Assembly (NCBI GenBank): GCA_035048495.1
Contig: CM068543.1
Coordinates: 21,379,751-21,443,750, forward strand
Length of the DNA stretch: 64,000 bases
Direction of reading: 5' to 3'
Source: Euptelea pleiosperma
Lineage: Eukaryota > Streptophyta > Magnoliopsida > Ranunculales > Eupteleaceae
Part shown: positions 24,618-36,600 of the stretch, in pieces
Position numbering within the stretch: the first letter of the stretch is position 1
How the letters are laid out: the number at the start of each line of letters is the position of its first letter
Notes under the pieces: model-generated
The model's database searches: none
What the model saw: the letters and a program-made list of their open reading frames with translations, nothing else
What the model was told of the DNA's origin: nothing
Program-made: the position numbers and the translations under genes

Positions 24618-27600
24618 ACACACACACACACACACAGAGCTTTAAAGGCCATGCCAGTGATGCCAAAAAAAAAAGTAAACATCAATGACCTCCAAATAGA
24701 GGCTCACATCCTTTTGCTTGAAGACTCATAGACTCCAAGCCCATGAGGCACAAAGATACCCACACTTTTTTTGGTCCAAAAGATTTCCGAACCTATGAAG
24801 CATGCATGTCCACACACATCTTGGCCCAATAAAGCCCTTTATCCGTATTAAAATACGACGGGTTCCAATCTAGCCTTAACCAATTTATGGGACAAGATCT
24901 GGCATGACCATCATGGATCACCATTCTGGCTGGCAACCACTCTTCTTCCTAATGAGCACGGACATCAAGGCGATTCAATCATCTTGGCAAACTTAAAAAT
25001 GGTGATAGCATTCCTCATTGACACTCAATCTTCAAAACATTGGATTTTGGCAAACTCACAACTATCGTTGATCTCCCAATCCCCATGGCTCCTTTCTTTG
25101 TGTAATCAATCCCCATAGCTCCTTAAGAACACAATTAGAGATACAAAATAACAAGGAAACTCACTCTTAATTTTTTGATTTTACACCCTTTCACCCATGT
25201 AATAAGATTAGGAAAACTTGTTGGAGTTGAGTTTTTTTTAAAGCTAGGGAGAATGATATATATGAAGTGCTTTGGCATTCACATTAAAGATATGGGTTAT
25301 TTTGGGTGAATGTGAGATGAGGGTTGTTTTGGAAATTTTTGACAGTCGTAAGGTTGGGATGTGTATTGGGGATCCAATTGTTTAAGATCGCCCAAGGGGT
25401 AGGGTATTTGTATTTAAACCCCTCTTGTACGAAGAGGAGTTAGATTTTAGGATTTATATTTTGAGAAGAAGAGAGAAGCAAGGCTTCAATTCTTTCCTTA
25501 GAGAGAAGGCTACTAGAACAACTAAATTTTGTTAATTAAATTACAAGTAAAATAGAACAATTTCTATCTTCATGTGTTTTTTCAGCAAAATGCTTGGGGC
25601 TTTGAATAACTCTAGCACAATAATAATGCCAGGCCCTATGTAAGCTCTAATTAAAGAATGCATCACCTCTATTATATTCATTTAGTTATGATAGTAGATT
25701 ACCTGTTACCGATGTTTCTAGAAACTTCCAACCAAGCAACTCATTCATGTTCCTTGTAACAACTGATTTCACATGCTTTTCTAGGCTCTTCTAGAAATTT
25801 CTAAACATACTGCTTTTCTAGGCTCTTCTAGAATTCAAGTTAGATAACATGAAATATAATTGACCAGAAAAAGTGTCTACTCACTGATGAATCAGGGTGT
25901 GTTTTATGTTAATCCTTTGCAAGGAATGCTACTGTATAAGGAATTGTTAACGAGTCTAGAAAATGAAGTGTGAGGATGCTTTTGTGATGAAGAAACCACA
26001 CAACATGCCTTCAAGCAATTGAACATGTGAACTCATGTTGCAGAACGAAAAAACAATTGATTGTGCTGTGAGCTCAAATTCAAATTGATCTAGAAACTTG
26101 AAAACTAAAAGAGAATGAAAACTTGGTTATATTGGGACTATAACAGGGTGAAAAATAGTACCCTAGTTGGTGACGTTCCCTCTTCTTTTTGTTAGAGTGC
26201 GGGGCAAAGTGAATAGAAAGATTTAAAGCTTCTTGATGGTACTTAATTTAAGAAAAGCTTGTGTCACCCAGGTTCTAATAAACTTCGACTTTGCCTTCAA
26301 CTTAAGTCAATAAAAATTCAGAATTAATTCAGAAAATTTCAATTCCATTTAAAGTCTGTTGGTACGTGAGAAAAAGAGTTCCAACAATCTTGGCTAAATA
26401 TTTGCTCATATCAATATTTAACAATGTTTGGTACGTGTATGAGCTAGCTCACTTCAGATTACTTCATTTTCTTTCAATTTAAGTGGGTCCCACATATCAA
26501 AGTAAGTCAAAAATAGGTTGGGCGAGTGCGGGAACCACATATTATGTCAAAGGATAAAAGGAAATTTATTTTTATCTTTTTTATATATTAAAAAACTAAT
26601 TTTTATTGAAAATAGTGATTTTTCAACGAGAAAATAAAATTTTCTCACCAAGGCATAATTGGCGTGAAAATATTTACACGGGGGGGAGGTGATCAAATGT
26701 TTTCCCACCGCGGAGGGCAAATATGTGGGCCCGACTAAATATTCGCCGAGGGCGAGTGGCTGCCAAACTCACCCGGGAAAATATTAGCGCGGCTAAATAT
26801 TTTATTTTCCCGCCGCACCGCGTTACCAAACAGGCCCTTAGAGAATTTCTATAAAAATTCGCTAACTTTTAGAAGTTTGAAGAATTTTTTCCAAAATGAA
26901 TGAAACAATATTAATCTTGCTTAGGTTGCTCTAAATGGTTATTTTTATGATATAATGAGTTAAATGTTTTATCACATCCTCAAAAATCAGTATGTTTACT
27001 AATGTTTTGGCAAAAATTCTCTAAACTTCTCTAAGTTTAATGTTTACTTCAAATTAATTCAACGATTTTTTGTAAATTTTGTATTGAAAAGGGCTAAACT
27101 TTGATAAATTAGCCAATTTGTTTTATTATTTACTTCAAATAAATGAATTAATTTGATGAATTTTTATAATTTTTTAATACCTAACACTTTAATTCGGTCA
27201 TTCAAAATTAATTCGATTAATTTCGCCAAATTTTATTGAATTTTAAAATAATTTGTCACCGACACAGTAAAGCCAACATTATTTTTGTGAATTCAGGATA
27301 ATTTCGTGGTCATCCTCTCAAATCATTTGAGAAGGATTCAACTTTTACTGGGTATTTTTGGGTTAATATGTGGAGTTTGACGCAGTAGAAACCAAAAGAA
27401 CTCACAAACAATAACTAAAACAATTGTATTTAAAAGCATGATGTTTTATTAATCTTGATTTAGTTATAAGGGACTATTTTGAAAATATGGCTTGAGACAA
27501 AATTAAGTGGTTAAAAGCAAGGTTTAAATAATGGTATAACGGGCTGGGTGTGTTACTGTTTTATCCGTTATAACAAATTCTAACGCTTAGGGGAAAAAAT

Positions 27601-30600
27601 GGAAAATAACGACGCCAAATTCAAATTTGAATTTCAAACTTTTCAATAAAAGATAACGAAAAATAACGAGCATTTTTCACATTTTTTTCACATTTTTTTC
27701 CGAAAAGAATGGTCATTATTTTTGTTATTCCGGAAAAATAACGGAAAATAACAACCATTATAATGAAAACAGTCGTTATTTTCTGAGCATTTAAACTGTA
27801 CATAACGTAGTGGGGTAGGTTTGAATCCGTTATAACAGTCGTTTTTTAAACCAAGTTAAAAGAGATTTTTTTTAAATATGGATAAAATGACAGTAAATAA
27901 TTTAAAGATTATGAAGGAGTTGTATTCAAAATATAATTAAGGCATGAAAAGTAATTAAGTTGTTAGTTGTGTTTGTTTTTCAATGACGAGTGAGGTTTTT
28001 GAAATGTGTATAATAAAGGGGCATTTAATGAAGTAATAGGTTGCCTACCAAAAACAAATGAACTAATACGTGCTAGGCGATTGTCGTGTGGTCTGGTAGT
28101 CAAGTTTTAGCTTTAATGAACTAAAATAGCATGGTAAGTAATTTAGTGATTATGAAAAAGCTATAATGACAATATAACTAACGGTGTGAGAGGTAATTAA
28201 ATTTAAATAAGGCTATTCCGAAATCAAAATAATTGCTTTAATTTTGAGAGTCTGGTGAAAGGGCATTTAAAGAACTAATAAAAAAACTAAACAAATAAGT
28301 GCTAGATGAACGTCGTGTGGTTTTACTAGTTTTGTGAATTTGATGAAGTTGTAGTTTCGACTTATGAAAAGTATGTCTCTCTCTCTCTCTCTCCATATTT
28401 GTAGATGGACATGTATTGATGCAAAAGTTCCCTCATTTATATGTTACCTCGATAAGTGTTCTCTTTATTGATTTTCGCCTTCTCACGATCCTACTTTTCC
28501 ACGTTCAGCATGCTCAAGACGCTCGACAGGTACCAAAAATGCAGTTATGGGGCATTGGAAGCTAGCATGCCACCAAAGGATACACAGGTAACTTAATTTG
28601 TTCTCTTGTACATTTGGTACTTAAGAGGTGTTCTTATCCTGAAACTTCACTCTTTTTTTACAATACAATACAAAGCTTTTTTTACTCTTTTTTTATTGGT
28701 TTAGTATGACCAATAAAAGCCCCTTCTTCTTCTTAAACATGACTAGTAGTTCCATGGCTTTAAATGGTCTGTTAATAACGTTATAACTGTTCAAATCAGT
28801 CATTTTTGAGTAAAAAATAGTCAGAATATTAATACTGCTATTTTATTTAAAAAAAAAACCTTTGCAGTAGTAAAAAATATTCTTTCTCAAAAATAATGAC
28901 CATTATTTCCATTATAACGCTAAGTTTTTTTTTTTCTAGATTTGAAGGTTATTTTCAAAACAACATAACAGGTCAAGATGTTGGCTTTATAACGACTGTT
29001 ATTTTCGTTATGACAGCCATTTTTTAAACCATGGTTAATTAATTTTGTATTTGGTCGGCAATAGTTTCTAGGTTGGAATATATTTTATTTTTCTAACAAC
29101 TTGGTGGTTTGCACTGACTTAGTAATTTCTAACAAAGTTTTACTATTGTCATGTCCTCAAGCAGAGCAGCTACCATGAATACTTGAAGCTCAAAGCAAGG
29201 GTTGAGGTTCTACAACGATCTCAAAGGTAATCTTACTGAATGGGACATCACCAACTGTTCTTTTCTGAAATACTGCTTTTACATATGTAAACGAATAATT
29301 TACTTTGTTCAGATCCTCAAAATAATATATTTGTGTGCTTTCCCTTACTAAATAAGCAATCTATCAACCTAACGAGTCAACTTATGAAATCCTTTACTCT
29401 GGATATATGTAGAAATCTACTTGGGGAAGACTTGGGCTCATTAAATACGAAGGAGCTCGAGCAGCTAGAGCATCAGCTGGAGATGTCCCTGAAGCAAATA
29501 AGATCGACAAAGGTAATAAAATTATATATATGCAGGCATAAAAAGTATACCCATCCAGTGCATTTTACTCTGCTAAGAATTAATCTTTAAAAATAACATG
29601 ATGCTAACTTTTAAAGTAAAATAATTAGTACCAACTTTTTTTGTTTTGTTTTTTTGTTGTGCTCTGAACTGGAACACATGAACACATTGAATTAGAACAG
29701 AGTTATAAATCTTTTTTTAATCAACAATGAGAGAGTGCATTATGGATAATGTAAAATGTACAAGTTTGGCCCAATATGAACAAAGAGTTATGAGGAGGGT
29801 GGACCTAATGACTCCATAAAAGGAGCATCAACTTTAGTTGATCCCCTGTTCCTAGCTTCTGGGTTTTCTTTCGGATTTAAGAAGTATAAATGATTTTCTT
29901 GGGATTTTTAGTTTGGTTGTCTAGGAATTGCTCATAGATAAGTAAGCTTCTAATCTAAAGGTGATATACTCGTTACTTTCGGTCCCAGAGTCTTGCTCTT
30001 TTGAATTTTACTTTGGTTGTTATCAGCTTTTTATTATTAATATATATATATATATATATCTTTTCTTTTTTAAAAAAATGATGTAGAAGATTAAAAGAAA
30101 GAACAAAGTCTTATGATCAATCGTGGAATTCCTTGAGGATGAAAGCTTAATTTATGATATCAATAGTTGTTAATATTCTTTTAAAGATGGCTTTGTGGCA
30201 ACTTTACTTGTCTGAAAAATTCGCCCATTGTGTTTCTTCCAAAGAACACACCCAATAGCAAAAGGAATAAATCTCCATACCAATCTTTGTTTCTCATGTA
30301 GGCATACTAAGGACCAATAAACATTCTTAGGAAACACCCAAGATAAATCAAGCTGTCACGCCCAACCCGAATGCCTGAACTTTTTAGCTAAAAATGATAT
30401 TTATTATTTTTTAGCAATCAATTTGACTTAAAAATCTGCCCTAACGATAGTGGAACTTGGTAATACGTCAAAGTTATGAATATTTTCAAAAGTTAAATTT
30501 AAACACTTCTATGAAAATGTAAAATAAAATAATTGTAAATACTATGCTATGTTAGAAAAATATTCTAAAGATCACATCCATAAAAATGCGTTCATTAAGG

Positions 30601-33600
30601 ATCCATGACCATACATCTCTAGGGTTAATCAAATAGTTCAAAAAGTTGAATATCAATTATCTACATGATTCCAAAAATTAACAAAGTCTTAAACAATAGA
30701 CAAGAGATGAGTCTTCAACAATTACGTCTAACAAAAAGAATGCTGCGACTCTGAAATTCACACCATCCTTAACCAAGTCTAAAATGTTGGGTAAATACCA
30801 TAAGCCAAAGCCTAATAGATAATGCACTGTACACTACATATATATCACAGATAATATCGCATATTCTAACTCAAAAATTATTTCATATTCAATGCATAAA
30901 AAATAATATAAACCAGAATGCATGCAAACTAAGAATATTAAATCATTCTTAAAATTAGCTCGATATCTTTATATTCATATGATTATATCTACAACCCAAC
31001 TTAGGGTCTCATTCTCCTTCCTACACCGGAAGTAGCCAAAGGCTCTTCTACAGGATATGAGGTCTTTCACTCTAGGGCTTCAGGCCCTCAATTTTTCTCT
31101 GTGGGTATTCGCTAAGATCATACCCGAACTAACACTTCAATATTATGCAAAACTATAATTCATAACCTTTTTTCCATGGCACACTGACCTATCCCATAAA
31201 ATTCGAACCACAATAATATCCATAAGCATTTTTTCCACAGCACACCGGCTAATCCCATAAGATCTGAACCACAATAATATCTATAATTAATAGAGTAAAA
31301 TAATAGATATTATCAATTACAATATGTAGGTGTAGGTGTACGTACCTCTTTTTTATATTTTTTCTTATGTGAAACCGTGAGTGTGCTTCTCCAAGTGGCA
31401 TTATTTACTCTCAGATCTCCCAAGCTTCTTCAATGGGTCTGTACATTATCGCATTAAGAAGTCTACACATTTTTGTCAAATGGAAGAGGGTTCTCTTCCA
31501 CGAATTTCTAAGTTGGGTAATATTTAATGAAGATAATTAAATTTAAAATGTAAAATTATTCATTTGTTATGATAAAAGATTAATGATTTATTTCATTTTT
31601 AATTTGGAGTCCTTATTAGTTTCTATAAGTGAGGTCTAGCATTCAAAAGGTTTCATTATTCTATAGTGTCTAAGTGTCACTCATGTAGTCCTAAATTTCC
31701 TTACCTTTAGTGCACATGTTCCTAATAAGGAAGGGATTCTCATACTTTTCAAAAGCTAAGATTTCCTACATAAGTTTTCTCTTTCTTAAAAAGAAACTTT
31801 TCCAAAATTTTAAATTTTCTACATTTAGGTCTTTTAAAAGATAAAAAAGATATTATACTTTACCAAGTAGGGATCCAAAAGATCTCTTAGATATATAAAA
31901 TGGATAATTTATACAACAAGGCATACACGTACGTCCACAGTAAGATTGCTCCTATATTTTTTTTTTTTTTTTTTAAATTCTTTCATTTTCTCAATTAATG
32001 TTTTATAAGTTTTCAAATTATGAAATACGAGAGAATAATTCCTAATGGGTTCCGCTTGTACAAAACGTGTTGTATTATTAGGATGATGTGGTATTTCTAT
32101 TTTTACTTAATTAATTAATCATTATTTTAAAAAAAACATTTCATTTATTATTACCAGTATCCCATCATTACACCCTATCTGAACTTATACACTCATTCTA
32201 TAGCCCACAAAATGTGTACCTTACAATTCAAACTAATTTAATTATAATAAATAAATAATTTTATTTAATCTTACATTAGTATAAGTAATTGACCAAATTA
32301 TTGAATTTTCATTGTTAAACTTTTAATGTCAAAATATTAAAATATATTTTGTGAGTCCTACTAATTATAAAATTAATAAGGATATTCAATTATGTGATAA
32401 ATGCTTGAGAATTTCTACGTGACATAAAATGGGATTTCTGCATCGGTTGTTGCATTCAATTCAAGTATTAATGACATGACAAATTATGCAAGGATGAATG
32501 ATCAATTTCTTAAAAAATATCAAAAATGATCCCTAGGTAATGAAATTACTCTAATATCCCTAAACAAAAGTTCAAGGTATTACACAAACATATAGACAAA
32601 ACGATTCCAAATTAACAGTTAGGGTGAACGTGATCAAGCATAATAATCTTATCCAAAGAGACTATCTACATGAAAGAAGCCACCTTTATAGGAAATGGAG
32701 ACTTAAAAGCTAATTTAATAGAAAACAATCAGGTATAAAAACCCAATAAAGCTGATTTAGAAGAGCAAACTAAGAACAAACCTTTAGAGTTTGCCTTTTG
32801 GGTTCGCTTTCTAAGTGCACATATCCTCTCCATTTATAAAAATGGGGTTTTCTTCATGCCAACCCGTTAAATCTGTATACTATCTCACTTTTCATGAAAT
32901 TGGTATACCCATTAAATTTGCATATTATACCACTTCCCAACATCCCAATTCTCTTGGGTCACCACAGAACAGTCGGCTGGTATCAAGTAGACAACACCCT
33001 CCCTATTCAATTCTAAAGACTTGTCATAAAGAGGTTGGAATCATAAGAGGTTTTTCTCATCATGTCTTTTGATTTTTTGATCACCCAAAGGGGGGGTGGG
33101 GGTTAGGCGGATCCCTACTCTTCTCTTCATCAATGATGTGAGTGTCATCATCTTCTTTGATCATCTAGTCATCCTAGAATCCTTCACACTTAATTAAAGA
33201 TATGCTTATCATCATCATTCATCACTGACTACCCCTTCATCAAAGATAGGGCTGTTGTCAAAGCCAAAGCCGAACCAGTGACCATTCTCCTTGGTCACTG
33301 ATTTCTCATCATAGAAAATAGGTGAATCTCATTGTCTAACACCCGAAGAGTTGTCACCCTCTACTTCCTCGTGGAAGAATGGATGGAATTTCCAATCGAT
33401 TTCACTAGTAGTCAATTTTTATTCTATTTCCCATTGATTCGACTTAAAGAGTTCAACAAATTTTTTTCTCTCCCTTTCCAAAAACTATGGTGTATGGACA
33501 TTAATTCTTTGTGTTGGGGATCAATAATGCCACGCCCTAATAAAGGGTGCGGTTGGGGCCCATGGGATGTGAGGTCAATCGTGGTAACCATAAGGACACG

Positions 33601-36600
33601 ATTAGAACAAGCCCGCGTGTGCAAAGTCGATCGTGGTAAAAAGGCTAAAGTTTGCATCCTAACAAAATATCATTTTGGGAGGAATGACAGCTTGAGGCCC
33701 AGTTAAAGTCGCAACAAACTGGCATCAAAACCAAGGTTGTGGGATCGAGTCATGAGAAGCGCATTCTTGGGGGGATTGTTGGGGGTCAATAATGCCACTC
33801 CCTAATAAAAGACGCGGTAGGAGCAGACGGGCTGCGAGGTCAATAGTGGTAACCGTAAGGGCGTGATTAGAATAAGCCCGCAGGGTGGGATGTCGATCGT
33901 GGTAAAAAGGCTAAAGTTTGTCTTCTCCTGGCAAGGTATCTTTTTGGGAGGAATGGCAGCTTGAGGCTCGGTTAAAGTTGCAATACTTTGTGCACCTCGA
34001 CCTCATGCATTTGGATTACTTTCTTTAACTTATTATATGGTTCTTGGTGTTCTCTAAATTTGTCCATGGTCACGAACTCAGGCTTTTGTTCACCACGACC
34101 TCATGCATCTCTTCCAAACACCTTGTATTCCTTTTTTTTTTTTTTCATATCTGGATATGGTGGCCGGGAAGCTCTCGTTGATATGATCACATTGACATAT
34201 GGTTTTCCCAAATTAGATTTCAAATGTTGGTGCAAGTACAACATAGCGTGGTAAGTGCAAAGGTACATACTTGTTCTTTTGTTTTTGTAACTTTCTTTAA
34301 TGTCTCTTTTTTTTTTCTCTTGAATTTCTGTGCCATTGGGTGAGTCGCAAAATGGAATCTGACCTCTCTCCTTTTTAATTTTCTTTATTTATTTTTTCTT
34401 CACCTCACCCCGGTAGATGCCTGCTTCGAGCTAAGTTGGGCCATGCATGAGCTTAGTTCTGATACCATAAGATTGGGCTTGCTCTTGATTTTGCTTGGGC
34501 CCAAGATTAATTTTAATGGACCCAGGCTTAAGATGAAGAGGCCATTTAGCTAGATTTTCTTCTTTCTTAGGTGAATATGAAGGCTAGGGTTTGTAGTCGC
34601 CTTCCTCTCTTGTACCAGTCATATGGGCATTGTTTGTTCAGTTTGCAGGAAAATGTTTGTAGGCAAATATTCGATAATCAAATGTTTGCAATGACAAACA
34701 TTTGTTGGGAAAAAATTCATACGGCTGGCGAGGGGAGTTGCTGGGGGAGAGCAAGGGAGATGAGAGAGTCATGTACCTATTGTTTACAGCTGCTGCAGCC
34801 ACTTTTTGGCAAAAAATGATTGGATCTAATGAAAATATTTGTTGGATGTTGCGCCACAAGCACACACAAATGTTGCTACGTTTGAGCGCAAACATTTGTA
34901 GTGCTACCAAGCAAGGCCTAAATATTAATAAATCTTTTTTGTATCAACACTTCTTCACATACATTTCCTTTTTCTGGAAAACTTTTTATTGATCACCATA
35001 CAGAGCCTTGTCGATTTGTCATTGAATTTGTTAGTAAGGGTAGTACTATCGTTTTACTTATTGTTTTGTCCTTTAATTTTTGGTGATGATTTATCCTTTT
35101 AGGTGAGATCATTGTTGTAAATTACTTAGGCCCTGCTTGGTTCACTGCACTGGGATGCACGGTGAGTTGCATTGCAGTCACTTACCACGGTTTTTGGGCT
35201 GCACATGCTTGCATCCATTTTTTTAGAGAGTTTGCAAAGGCTTGGCAACCACTTGCACCGCAACTCATTTGCACGCGCCCAACCAATCAGGTTTAATCCC
35301 AAAACCATGGCAAGTGGGTGCATTGCAGCCGATTTGCATTGAACCAAGCAGGGCCTTAATGTTGATTGAACTAAGAGGACGACGCATTTGAATTCTCCAA
35401 CTAATCTTTCTTCTTCTTCATCTCCTCCAAACTTAAAAACTCCAGATACTAAAATGATTGAAAATTGAAGCTTCTTTCAGGTTTTCTCTTCTGTATGATT
35501 TCCAAATCATAAGAGAATTCAAATATTCCAGGAGGTAGTGTTTCTGACTTTATTTTGACATGTTTTGCAGACTCAGCTTTTGCTCGATCAGCTTTCTGAT
35601 CTTCAAAGACAGGTAAAGCAATTCGATTAAAGAATTAATGTCATTTATTTCCATTCTATATATATTCTTCAGACATCAACCAGCTATGTTGTTCATGCAG
35701 GAACAACATCTACAAGAAACTAATAGAGCCTTAAGAAGGAAGGTACCAACATCCACATAATGTTCATAATTAGGTTTCAACTTGTGAAATAAAAGGGGTG
35801 TCTTGGTGATCGGCCCGTTAACATCTTGTTTCGTTGCAGGGGGTTCACGAGTCCGCCTCCCCCTCAATCTGTTGTTATGCTAGTTTTTGCAGTGTTTCTA
35901 GCCTTCAACTTAAGCTCTTATATAGCTACCCCCAATCCAGTTAATGACCCTTAACTGGGTTAGGCATGAAAAACCCTCCATCCAAACACACACATGCTAT
36001 CTTTTACTCTTTGAGAGACCCAACAAATCTGTTGGGCACACTACTGCTGCCATTTTCAAATTCCAAGCAAATTACTGTTGGTGGCTGCACCACTTATATG
36101 CTTTTCCCTGCTCCCTTACAAGTTTGTGTACTCAGCTGGTTGCTTTTAATTTTATTTTCTGTGGCATCTCTCTGATATATAGATTTTATTACACGAGTCT
36201 ATTTAAAAGATCGATTTTTCGTGCCCACCCATTGCTTGAATTTATCTATAAATTTTGTGTGAAGGGCCATTAACCTGGGCCTTAAATTCTTATAATTGGC
36301 AGTTGGATGAAAGCAGTGGAGAAATTCCCCTTCAACTATCATGGGAAACTGGTGCGCAGAACATTTCGTATAGCCGCCAACCTGCTCAATCAGAGAGGTT
36401 CTTCCAGCCTTTGGAATGCAATTCCACATTGCAGATTGGGTAAAGTTTTTCTATCTGTAAAAGCCCTGGTCTGTTTAATGGATGGTTTTACTAATTTTTC
36501 TCTGTAATTTTTATGGTTACAGATACCATCCTTTAGGTCCAGATCAGCTTAACATTGCAGCCCCAGCCCAAAATGTCAATGGCTTCATTCCTGGATGGAT

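Noticed and set aside
33332..33706. 124-codon open frame in intron 4
   Set aside because: No recognisable domain; it spans part of a non-coding 265-bp tandem duplication, and an overlapping frame of 77 codons exists on the other strand.
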